The notes under the pieces were generated by a model. It worked only from the letters and a program-made list of their open reading frames with translations. It was not told where the DNA came from and ran no database searches. Of a stretch of DNA of 64,000 nt, positions 24,766 through 33,047 are shown one piece after another. Source of the DNA: a virus; the IMG/VR virus record IMGVR_UViG_3300027754_000034, positions 186,001 to 250,000 of that record. One strand, given 5' to 3'. Position 1 is the stretch's first letter, and each line of letters opens with the position of its first letter. The translations under genes were made by a program, and so were the position numbers.

Positions 24766-25665
24766 ATGAGTACCGTCATCACGGGGGGTGGTTTTTATTA
24801 CTCCCTTATATCAGTAGGTGGTAAATGGACATGGAAAGTAATCACAAATAATGTGGTGAATTCTGGTCAGTATTATTATGTAGATGATATAAATAGTCCT
24901 TTCGGTCCACTAAGTGTTGTAAATAGCCCGATTCCTGCGGATGTTGTGTCTTCAATGGCAGACTCTCTTAGTGTATTTCAGCAGCAGTTATTACCTAATT
25001 TATATTTAGCTTCAGGAAGTACTTTATCGATAACAGTAACGGAAGGAGACCCCGTTACCGAAGTAGGGTTAATTTCCTTTGTGAATACGGGTGCGTTAGG
25101 GTCATTCTTATCCGTAGGTTGTTCGCCATCAGAGATTTGGACTATCATTAATCCTACAAGTGTTCTGGGGTTAAACAAGAATCAGGCCGGTTCTACGTCT
25201 GTCAAAATAGACCCTTCAGACCTTTTAAGCACGGATTCTCCGTATTCCAGTGTAACTACTCTTTCCAATCTTTCCGTCCCTTTAAACTCTGTGTCGGTTA
25301 CTTTAAATGTAGAGGTTTTACCACGTCCAGAGTTGTCTTTAAGTGTGTCTACTATAGAGTTTACATATAATATTGCAAGCAATACTTCTAGTGGTCCTAT
25401 TGATGTTGATATTACCAATAGTGGTCCGCTAACTTCTATTCTTGAGTGTTATTTGAGTAAAATCCAGAACAGAAGTCCTTGGTTAAGTTTCATCCCCACT
25501 TCCTTAGGTCCCGTAGATAGTGGTGATAGTGAAACTGTTACTTTTACCCTTTCGGTATCGGGTATTACCAAAATATCGGGAACATATACTGAGACTGTAT
25601 CTGTATACTCAAATAACGCTTCAAATTCTCCTGCAATTTTAACTATAGAGCTTATTGTTACATAA
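24766..25665 (+). CDS. Virion protein with tandem Ig/BACON-like domains
   Basis: About 299 residues from ATG 24,766. The frame is open upstream into the palindrome, but that extension is unlikely to be translated. The N-terminal ~85 residues are beta-rich. Two consecutive domains follow, each resembling Ig-like/BACON domains; the last has the typical WLSFIPTSLGPVDSGDSETV and GTYTETVSVYSNNASNSP pattern. Such domains decorate phage capsids and fibres and bind carbohydrate. Placed just after the main fibre gene, it is probably a surface-exposed virion component. Confidence 0.75.
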   Translation: MSTVITGGGFYYSLISVGGKWTWKVITNNVVNSGQYYYVDDINSPFGPLSVVNSPIPADVVSSMADSLSVFQQQLLPNLYLASGSTLSITVTEGDPVTEVGLISFVNTGALGSFLSVGCSPSEIWTIINPTSVLGLNKNQAGSTSVKIDPSDLLSTDSPYSSVTTLSNLSVPLNSVSVTLNVEVLPRPELSLSVSTIEFTYNIASNTSSGPIDVDITNSGPLTSILECYLSKIQNRSPWLSFIPTSLGPVDSGDSETVTFTLSVSGITKISGTYTETVSVYSNNASNSPAILTIELIVT

Positions 25666-25685
25666 TATTAAATTGTTCATTAAAT

Positions 25686-25700
25686 CCTCTATTTTAGAGG
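25686..25700 (+). promoter_or_regulatory. Hairpin holding the ribosome site of the next gene
   Basis: CCTCTA and TAGAGG pair across a TTT loop immediately before the ATGs at 25,701 and 25,707. The second arm contains the Shine-Dalgarno AGAGG, so folding would hide it. Six-base spacing favours ATG 25,707 as the true start. Confidence 0.4.
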
Positions 25701-25706
25701 ATGAGT

Positions 25707-25967
25707 ATGTTAAAAATAGATGATTTCAGCTTTGGATTTTCTTCGTCCATAGATGACTTTTATTCGCCACCTAAGTCGATATCGTTAAATACTAATAGAA
25801 TTAAAATATCTAAATCTGCTGATTTAAGTGGGTTTGTGAGAATAGCTTCGGATAGATTGGTTCGAATTTCTCAAAATGACTTTTGGAAACTAGCCAAAGA
25901 TGAAGATACGGGCGAGTTTTTTATAGAACGTTTAACTGATGATATTGATGGTCCGGTAAAGGGATGA
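25707..25967 (+). CDS. Hypothetical small virion-block protein
   Basis: An 86-residue protein from ATG 25,707, chosen for spacing from the AGAGG ribosome site. The second half has a compact pattern (SGFVRIASDRLVRISQNDFW, then GEFFIERLTDD) ending GPVKG. No known function. Its stop overlaps the following start, so the two are translationally coupled. Confidence 0.7.
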   Translation: MLKIDDFSFGFSSSIDDFYSPPKSISLNTNRIKISKSADLSGFVRIASDRLVRISQNDFWKLAKDEDTGEFFIERLTDDIDGPVKG

Positions 25968-27046
25968 TTATGGATCATAACGAGATCTGCCGCATAGCAT
26001 CTAAGATATCTGCATCCTCAAACGTTAGGACTGCGGGAAAAATAGAATTTATACGAGATCAAGGTCCTCTACGGCGAGATGTTCGGGCGAACGACTTTGA
26101 ATGGTCTTCTGACTCTTTAAAAAATTTAGCCAAAATATTATGGGCTGCGCAAAGAGCTCATAGTTATTCGGTGTCTGCTTTAAGATTATTTTCTAAAATG
26201 CCTTCTAGTCAGTTTAGCCCGGATGGGTTGCTGGGCGGAAGGGGTTATATTCAACCTATTAAGGAATTAAGAAAATCTTTATCTCAGGCTTCAGAGGTTT
26301 TGTCCTCATTTACCGATACCCTTTACGATGAAATCAACGCTAGCCATTGGTCTGATTCAGAGACTGAAGATAGTAAAAATTTACTGAAGAATACTGAAGA
26401 AGTAAAAGATAACCCTGAAGCATTCGTCGAAGAGGAATATGAGGCGGAAGGAGAAACGGATTTTCATGAAACTAGTCCTTCGTCTTTAAATCCGTCGCCA
26501 GAAGATTTTCAGGATGAAATCGAACAACCAGACGAAGAATCTGATGCAGAAGATTCCGGGGGGTTTAGTCAACAAGCTTCGTTTGATCAGTACCCTTCCT
26601 TTTTTAAAAATACGCTTGCAAAGCAAAATGGAAGAGTACTAATGGGTACTAGTTCGTTACCTGTTAGCACTCTTCCTGGTCCCAGAGTGGAACATATCGG
26701 GCCTGGAGAATCAGTATATGGCTGGGTGAATGGTCCCGATGCGGTTCCCTCTGATGATCCCTCCTTAGAGGGATTTATTACTGATCAGCCAATATATGAA
26801 GATGTGTGTGCTGATGGTGTTTCTGGATATGAAAACCCAACAGACGGAGATAATACTTATCTTAAAAAAGCTTCATACTCTTTGTTACCTGGTTCTGAGA
26901 ATTTGAAAATAATGCCTTTTTATGATCGTAATCTGACTAAAGCTGATGTAGAATGGCTTATGGCGAACTCAAGACCAGATGTCCCAAAGTTATCTACAGG
27001 AGAAGTTACAGACAGTGACACATCATGGTTATGGAAGGACATTTGA
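25964..27046 (+). CDS. Hypothetical virion-associated protein with acidic middle
   Basis: A 360-residue protein. The N-terminus (ICRIASKISASSNVRTAGK) is a basic helix of the type recurring in this block. Residues ~135-205 are an acidic, Pro/Ser-rich linker. A LKKASYS motif (~305) precedes the C-terminal ~55 residues, which include TKADVEWLMANSRPD. The layout of domain, acidic linker and KKAS tail suggests a processed or inner-virion protein. Function unknown. Confidence 0.7.
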   Translation: MIMDHNEICRIASKISASSNVRTAGKIEFIRDQGPLRRDVRANDFEWSSDSLKNLAKILWAAQRAHSYSVSALRLFSKMPSSQFSPDGLLGGRGYIQPIKELRKSLSQASEVLSSFTDTLYDEINASHWSDSETEDSKNLLKNTEEVKDNPEAFVEEEYEAEGETDFHETSPSSLNPSPEDFQDEIEQPDEESDAEDSGGFSQQASFDQYPSFFKNTLAKQNGRVLMGTSSLPVSTLPGPRVEHIGPGESVYGWVNGPDAVPSDDPSLEGFITDQPIYEDVCADGVSGYENPTDGDNTYLKKASYSLLPGSENLKIMPFYDRNLTKADVEWLMANSRPDVPKLSTGEVTDSDTSWLWKDI

Positions 27047-28030
27047 ATGCCTTCTACATTGCCTTCTGAGTCCTGCTTGGATAAGACTGTAGATACTTTC
27101 GGTCTTGGTACTTATGATTACTCTCAATGGGGGTTTGATCATGGCGAGGATAGTAACAAGAAAAAATCAGAAAGAACTCTGCCTGATGATGGGGGACCTT
27201 TGGACCCTTTTGGACCTGATAGACTATTAAGTTATCCTACTATGATTTCCACTTCCCTCGTGCCTGGGGATTCTAGTAGACCGCCTTCCCAAAAAACTCC
27301 CCCTCCTTCATATTTAGACTCGGTAGTCCATTCAGTTTCTCAATCGAAACTTCCTCCGGAAGATCCTACTGTCGCTAGGTCAGATTATTATGATTATATG
27401 ACAACTAGCACCAAAGTAAATTCTTTTGATGACATGTTTTCTAATAGCGGCGATGATACATATACTAGTTCGGATGAAGATTCATTGCCTTCATTGCCTA
27501 AAAATGAGCAGGAATTCGATAACAACTTGCAGTCATTGGGTAACTACTGGTCGGGAATGGTGATTCAAGATCAATCTGGACCAGCAGGTTTTCCATCCAC
27601 TGAATTTGAGGATCCTCAAAGATACCAAAAAACTAATGCCTCGGAGAAAAATATGAAAAGAATGGCTACCGATATAGAATTGGTTAGGGGTTTGACAAAG
27701 TCCTTTCTTAAGGACTTTGGGAAATCAGAGTTAACTAGACGTCACGTAATGGCATTCCTACAGAAGAATAACCGTAATATGTATTTTGCGTCTGATGTAA
27801 TCAGATGCTTAAAATTAGACCATGATATTATAGTAAAGGATGTTTTGGACGAATTTCCAGTAAAGAAAGAAGCATCTACAAGCCGATTATCTTCAATACG
27901 AGACATATTGATTAGTTACGAAGTACCTAATGGGAAAAATCCTGAGGTTGCTTCCGAATGTCGACTAGCTGCTGCTAACATAAGCCATGTGTTGGCTTTA
28001 TTAGAAAGATATGGAGTTAAAAATGTCTGA
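27047..28030 (+). CDS. Hypothetical virion-associated protein with helical C-terminus
   Basis: A 327-residue protein. Residues 1-~190 are low-complexity, rich in Pro, Ser, Asp and Gly (PDDGGPLDPFGPDRLLS), probably disordered. From ~200 the sequence becomes helical (ELVRGLTKSFLKDFGKSELT), with a VKKEASTS motif at ~273 and a helical end. It starts directly after the preceding stop and overlaps the next gene. Function not recognised. Confidence 0.7.
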   Translation: MPSTLPSESCLDKTVDTFGLGTYDYSQWGFDHGEDSNKKKSERTLPDDGGPLDPFGPDRLLSYPTMISTSLVPGDSSRPPSQKTPPPSYLDSVVHSVSQSKLPPEDPTVARSDYYDYMTTSTKVNSFDDMFSNSGDDTYTSSDEDSLPSLPKNEQEFDNNLQSLGNYWSGMVIQDQSGPAGFPSTEFEDPQRYQKTNASEKNMKRMATDIELVRGLTKSFLKDFGKSELTRRHVMAFLQKNNRNMYFASDVIRCLKLDHDIIVKDVLDEFPVKKEASTSRLSSIRDILISYEVPNGKNPEVASECRLAAANISHVLALLERYGVKNV

Positions 28031-29933
28031 AAAGAAATTGGATTTTGAAGACGGACTGGGCGACATCGACTCCATACTCCATAATCAAAGTATTTCAGAT
28101 TTATCCTGGTTAGCTGTGGATGAAGAGGTATATAGAGCTTCGGAAGCGTTACCTAAGCAAAATCTGGATATGATCCCAGAATTGACTCAAGCATTGACAT
28201 ATTCTTCTGAAGAAGATATCCCTCACGCGATACCCCTTAAACCCCATGTAATGGTAAATCGGAACCCTTTAGATGCTCACGAAGCTTCTAAACGGGACTT
28301 ATCTACCCCTATTAGAAATAGAGTGGCCAAATATGTGATGGAGGGGATAAATAACTCCGAAATACATAAAAAATTATTATTAGAATATTCTCCTGTAGAT
28401 ATACGGAATGCTAGTGCATTAATATCAGAGGTATTAAGTGAGTCTGGGTTATTGGGGAATGTTTACATAAATGCAAGCCATTTTCCGAGATGTGCTCAAG
28501 AGGATGTTAAGGATAGAAAGTTTCTAACAGCTTGCGCTAAAGCGTCTTCATATATCCTTAAGAAGGGTGAATGTAATGGATGCGTAAAGAATATTAATGG
28601 TCGATGTGCATCTTTAAAAAGAGATCTGGTAGATGAAGTTCCATATGGGTCTAAATTAGCGGCTCATTATGCGCCTCAGCTTGCGGCTGAGAAAAGAGTA
28701 GCCAGTTTCAACGATGATACAAAATCGTGGAAAGAAAAAATGAGGATAGCATTCCTATCTTCGCCTACTACTTCTAATCCTGATGGGGTGAAGCATGTAG
28801 CGTATCAAGCAAAGTTATCACTTACTCCTGTAAGTGATTCTGAGATCAGTGATTATGTAGATCGGCAAGCGTCATCAAAGCGTAATTTCATACTATCTTC
28901 AGATTATAGAAAATTCGCCACTAGGATGATGGAAGGATATAACGATATCTCTACCATGCGAAGTGCTAGTAGCTCTGAACTGGATAGTTTATCTAAGGAG
29001 TATGGGCTATTGGGCCATACCTACTTAGATATGGACGTTTTAGGGGGATGTAAAAAAACTCTATTTTTTATAAAAGCCAATAAGCTTTCACCTAAATATA
29101 TTATAAGAAGAAATGCATCTTGCGGATTATGTAAGAATCTTCCTGATGGAGGTTGCGCAGAACTGTGTGGGTCTCACAATATTTTGGGTTCAATACCAGA
29201 ATTTTCTAGGAATGATCTTATTCATGCCTTAGAATCCGCTCTAAAAACTAATCGCATATCATCTAAGGATATGCAGAATGCGATTTCTAGAGTATCAGCA
29301 AATGCTGATTTCAAGTTCTTGATATCAGCCATTAACCTTCATACGCCAAAGATCCAATCTAACTCCTACTCTAGCACAAAGTATAAGGGATTTTATGGTG
29401 GAGACTCTGGAAAAATTCAAATAGAGGAAGATGAGGTAAGAAGATTCATATCACACTTGATGAACACTGGATTGAAGGGTACTGATCTAAATAATGCTGT
29501 ATTGAGTAGATATGCGAAATCAGATATTTCACACTTAAAATCTTTGGGATCAAGATTAGCTGCTGAAGAAAGTGTTCAGGGCACACATTATATCGACCCT
29601 ACTGCATATTTAGACTATGGTCATGGATGTTCTGAGGGTTCCTCTATTTTTAAAAATAGGAGTCCCAAAAATATAATGGCTAGCGCAAAATGCACCGGAT
29701 GCACTTTGCAGCTTTCTTCTGGGTGGTGTTCTAGATATGCCAAGAATCTTATAAGGTCGGTACCGGAGGACGTCCGAGAGGCAGCGAAGAGGGTTTCTTT
29801 GCCTATCTACAGGGAAGCGGCAGAAAATCCTGTAGAAAAATACGAACTCGCTACAGAGGTTATGGTGGATTTAAATGGATCAAAGGCGAGTCGTCTTCCA
29901 ATATCATTTGATGATTTTGGATTTGATGAGTAG
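28023..29933 (+). CDS. Triple-module cysteine-cluster protein
   Basis: 636 residues from ATG 28,023; GGAG at 28,013-28,016 supports it over in-frame ATG 28,011. It contains three related modules of ~190 residues. Each has a helical bundle (VAKYVMEGINNSEIHKKLL; FATRMMEGYNDISTM; FISHLMNTGLKGTDLN), a turn GLLGxxYID-like, and a four-or-more-cysteine cluster of form C...CxxC...C (CNGCVKNINGRC; CGLCKNLPDGGC; CTGCTLQLSSGWC). The clusters probably bind zinc or Fe-S. The protein ends with a KAS tail (SKASRLPISFDDFGFDE). It lies upstream of the terminase genes; no family recognised. Confidence 0.8.
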   Translation: MSEKKLDFEDGLGDIDSILHNQSISDLSWLAVDEEVYRASEALPKQNLDMIPELTQALTYSSEEDIPHAIPLKPHVMVNRNPLDAHEASKRDLSTPIRNRVAKYVMEGINNSEIHKKLLLEYSPVDIRNASALISEVLSESGLLGNVYINASHFPRCAQEDVKDRKFLTACAKASSYILKKGECNGCVKNINGRCASLKRDLVDEVPYGSKLAAHYAPQLAAEKRVASFNDDTKSWKEKMRIAFLSSPTTSNPDGVKHVAYQAKLSLTPVSDSEISDYVDRQASSKRNFILSSDYRKFATRMMEGYNDISTMRSASSSELDSLSKEYGLLGHTYLDMDVLGGCKKTLFFIKANKLSPKYIIRRNASCGLCKNLPDGGCAELCGSHNILGSIPEFSRNDLIHALESALKTNRISSKDMQNAISRVSANADFKFLISAINLHTPKIQSNSYSSTKYKGFYGGDSGKIQIEEDEVRRFISHLMNTGLKGTDLNNAVLSRYAKSDISHLKSLGSRLAAEESVQGTHYIDPTAYLDYGHGCSEGSSIFKNRSPKNIMASAKCTGCTLQLSSGWCSRYAKNLIRSVPEDVREAAKRVSLPIYREAAENPVEKYELATEVMVDLNGSKASRLPISFDDFGFDE

Positions 29934-29945
29934 TATAGTTGATTG

Positions 29946-30521
29946 ATGGATAAAGATGACTCTGGTCCCCATAAGGGGAAAATACTAACGTTCCCCTCTG
30001 GGGAGTCCATAAACCCAGATGATTTAGGAGCAGATTACGTTCTGGCTCAAGGAACGCATATAACTACTGCTGAATTAGTAAATCCTCAAGATATTTCTAA
30101 AGATTTTAGAGAAAGAGAAGAATATGTCGCAAAGTCAGAATTATTAGTAAAAGTAAATGAAAAATATTCTGCTGTAGATCTTGTTGAACAAGTAATTAAA
30201 GAAATTACTGAAGAATTAGCGCATTTAAAATATGAAAGAAGGAAAGCGGCAAAGGAAGGAAAGAACACTGTAAACTACACTATTTCCAGGATATCTTCAT
30301 TAAGACAATTGGCAGATGTCTTAATGAAGAGAATAGAAAATGCAAGAGCAGAGCAGTTAGATCTAAAAAGTCCACGGTTTAGAGAAGTCTTAAAATTATG
30401 GATGGAATTCATCTATGATTCTATGGTAAAGGTCGAGGTCTCTGAACAAGTAATAGACTTGGTATTTAGACAAATAGAAGCAGATATTAAAGACTGGGAA
30501 CAAAAAGTCATAAATATATAG
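29946..30521 (+). CDS. Putative small terminase or terminase-linked protein
   Basis: A 191-residue protein from ATG 29,946 (an in-frame TTG precedes it). The N-terminal ~50 residues are flexible (HKGKILTFPSGESINPDD) and the rest is strongly helical and coiled-coil-like (ISRISSLRQLADVLMKRIEN). It ends three bases before the large terminase gene, the usual position of the small subunit. No DNA-binding helix-turn-helix is obvious, so the assignment is by position and size only. Confidence 0.5.
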   Translation: MDKDDSGPHKGKILTFPSGESINPDDLGADYVLAQGTHITTAELVNPQDISKDFREREEYVAKSELLVKVNEKYSAVDLVEQVIKEITEELAHLKYERRKAAKEGKNTVNYTISRISSLRQLADVLMKRIENARAEQLDLKSPRFREVLKLWMEFIYDSMVKVEVSEQVIDLVFRQIEADIKDWEQKVINI

Positions 30522-30523
30522 TC

Positions 30524-32461
30524 ATGCCTATCAAAGAAGTTACTTATAAAAGTGCCCTGGTGGGTGAGGTCTCAAGTTTCATAGAGAAAAAGCGTAAGTC
30601 CAAATCTGGGGGTGAGGATGGTGATGTAGAATTTCTTCCGGTGATAGATTTTATAGAAAAATTTAAACTGTTACCTTATGGTCTTTACCCTGTACAAAAA
30701 TTGATTGTTAAAGCTTATTATAACGTTCCGTTAGATGATAAAAATAAATTAATAAAAATATCGGATAAGTTTAATGAAAGAATAATATATAATTTCACAG
30801 AAACTGAATATCTAAAATATCTTTATGATCAGGGTAGATGCAACATTCAAACACAAGATGGTATAGAAAGAAGAGAACTTTTGTTAGTGGTAGGCCGACG
30901 AAGTGGTAAAAGCGCTTTAAGTGCCATATTTGCGGCGTATGAAATATATAAACTATTAAAGAGAGGTAACCCTCAAGCATACTACGGTATGCCCGGAGGT
31001 TCAGAGATCAGAGTTCTTTGCGTAGCTAATGATAAAGATCAGGCATCTATCGTATATGGGGATGTTCAATCTCACGTAGAATCGGTAGATTACTTTAAAA
31101 GTTCCGTAGCTAATGCTACCCAGACATTCATGAAGTTTAGAACTCAGAATGATAGAGAACGATTTGCAGATTCCAATAAAGCCAGTATAGCGGCGTCCTT
31201 TAAAAGTTCAATAGCAAAAGGTCTTCGTGGTCGCGGTGTCATTTGTGCTATATTGGATGAGATAGCATTCTTTCAAGATACCGGATTTAGTAGTGGAGAA
31301 CAAATTTATAGGGCTTTAACTCCTGCATTAGCTCAATTCTCACCAAGAGACTCGCAGGACAAATTAAAACCTATCGGTCCTTCTGAAGGACGCATGATAC
31401 TAATATCATCGCCTGATGCAAAAGAGGGATTTTTCTATAGATTATATCAGACAGCCATGTCTAACAGCAAAGGCTCGTCTGATATGTTGCTCATTCAAGC
31501 TCCGACTTGGGAAGTGAATCCCACTTTGGATAGAAGTTATTACGAAAAGGAATATTATAAGAATTCAAAAGCATTCATGACAGAGCACGGGGCTGAGTTT
31601 TCAGACCGTGTTAGGGGGTGGATTGAAGATTCCAGAGATCTTTTGGAATGCGTGGATCCAAAGTTAAAACCTGTTGCTAAGGGTGTCGCAAGAGAAGTAC
31701 ATTTTGCTGGAATAGATGTTGGTCTGGTGAACGATGGTACAAGTATTGCCATTACAAAAATAAATAATGGTAAAATAGAGTTAGTTTACCATGAAACATG
31801 GTATGCCAAGAGGAAATGGAGTGATATAAATCCGCATTTAAAGGATCCTCTTACGTCTTATGCTCGCACACTTCAGGATCAAGAGAGAATAAGTATGTCT
31901 GAAATAGCCTCATGGTTTAAAGCTCTTTCAAACAGATTTTATATTCATAAAGCAATATTCGATCAGTGGAGCGGAATCGTATTTGAACAAGAATTACATA
32001 AAAACGGATTACGTCAATTTGAAATGAGAAATTTCTTTACTTCTGATTCCTCACAAATGTATCAATCTCTAAAAATGTTCATGTATAATAGGCAGCTTAG
32101 TATTTATGATTATCCATTACCAGAGTTGGAACCCGGGATGACGACGGGAAGACACTCACCTTTAATTTCTGAATTATTAGAATTACAAGCTACATCAGCA
32201 GGTAAAAATCTTATTTCTGTAGAGGCCCCAAAAGCCCCTGGAAAACACGATGATATGTCCGATGCTTTGGCACGTTCGGTATTATTAGCTTCGGAATATA
32301 TTAAAGAAAACCCAGGAATTCTAGATAAGAAGATAATCGGAACCGGTGTAGATCATTTATTGCCGGGTAGAATCCCTACGTATTCATCATTCCACAAATC
32401 AAGAATGAAATTACATGGTGCAAACACACAAAGAATAGTGCCGAAAAATAGATTGCGTTGA
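30524..32461 (+). CDS. terL: Terminase large subunit (DNA-packaging ATPase/nuclease)
   Basis: A 645-residue packaging motor. Walker A VVGRRSGKSALSA (~122), Walker B VICAILDEIAFF (~240) and the coupling region LISSPDAKEGF are present. The RNase-H-fold nuclease shows AGIDVGLVNDGTSI (first Asp, ~395) and KHDDMSDALARS (last Asp pair, ~575). It pumps DNA into proheads and cuts the concatemer. Portal and prohead genes follow in conventional order. Intact throughout, with no intein or intron. Confidence 0.95.
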   Translation: MPIKEVTYKSALVGEVSSFIEKKRKSKSGGEDGDVEFLPVIDFIEKFKLLPYGLYPVQKLIVKAYYNVPLDDKNKLIKISDKFNERIIYNFTETEYLKYLYDQGRCNIQTQDGIERRELLLVVGRRSGKSALSAIFAAYEIYKLLKRGNPQAYYGMPGGSEIRVLCVANDKDQASIVYGDVQSHVESVDYFKSSVANATQTFMKFRTQNDRERFADSNKASIAASFKSSIAKGLRGRGVICAILDEIAFFQDTGFSSGEQIYRALTPALAQFSPRDSQDKLKPIGPSEGRMILISSPDAKEGFFYRLYQTAMSNSKGSSDMLLIQAPTWEVNPTLDRSYYEKEYYKNSKAFMTEHGAEFSDRVRGWIEDSRDLLECVDPKLKPVAKGVAREVHFAGIDVGLVNDGTSIAITKINNGKIELVYHETWYAKRKWSDINPHLKDPLTSYARTLQDQERISMSEIASWFKALSNRFYIHKAIFDQWSGIVFEQELHKNGLRQFEMRNFFTSDSSQMYQSLKMFMYNRQLSIYDYPLPELEPGMTTGRHSPLISELLELQATSAGKNLISVEAPKAPGKHDDMSDALARSVLLASEYIKENPGILDKKIIGTGVDHLLPGRIPTYSSFHKSRMKLHGANTQRIVPKNRLR

Positions 32462-32484
32462 CCTATTTTTAAAATATAAAAATT

Positions 32485-32730
32485 ATGGATGAGATAGGTG
32501 TAAAAGATACGATAGCATTTAGAATATCAGACCAGATCATGAGTCATATTTATCCTGATCAAAAATTTTCAGAATATGATTTTCTCAATGTATTCCATGT
32601 GTTTTTAAAAAGAGATGGTAACTGGGAGGATTTAATAAATGGTGACCCAAAGCAAATAGAGTTACTCATGGACTCGCTTAAAAGCATGATGAAGATAAAG
32701 AATAATCCTGAGAAGTATGGTATTGGGTGA
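32485..32730 (+). CDS. Hypothetical small helical protein
   Basis: An 81-residue helical, acidic protein between terminase and portal (ISDQIMSHIYPDQKFSEYDF). It overlaps the next gene by four bases. No recognised motif; small genes here often encode packaging accessories, but nothing in the sequence shows this. Confidence 0.65.
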   Translation: MDEIGVKDTIAFRISDQIMSHIYPDQKFSEYDFLNVFHVFLKRDGNWEDLINGDPKQIELLMDSLKSMMKIKNNPEKYGIG

Positions 32731-33047
32731 ATAACAAGATTAGTCACGATTCACATGTAAATACCATCAATGCCCGCTTTAATGAATTCATATCCAAAAG
32801 CGAAAAAATATCGAGAGAGTTAGAAATGTTATTAAAGGATTTGGAATCGTTTGATCATACCTTCTGTAGGACTTCTTTAGGTAAAGAGCTGAATGTAAAG
32901 GGTAATCTAAAACTTGATAATTTTAAGAACATTTTAGGGTCTTCTTGCGCTAATATTAAGAAGTTCGCTTTAGGTAAGCGAAAGATTTCGTTGGCTTTTG
33001 ATAATAGGGATGATTTATCCGATTCACGCAAGACAGGGCATTCATGA
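32727..33047 (+). CDS. Hypothetical small helical protein
   Basis: A 106-residue protein starting with GTG that overlaps the previous stop (GTGA), and overlapping the portal gene at its end (ATGA). Helical N-terminal half (ISRELEMLLKDLESF), basic centre, no known motif. Translationally linked to the portal gene. Confidence 0.65.
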   Translation: MNNKISHDSHVNTINARFNEFISKSEKISRELEMLLKDLESFDHTFCRTSLGKELNVKGNLKLDNFKNILGSSCANIKKFALGKRKISLAFDNRDDLSDSRKTGHS

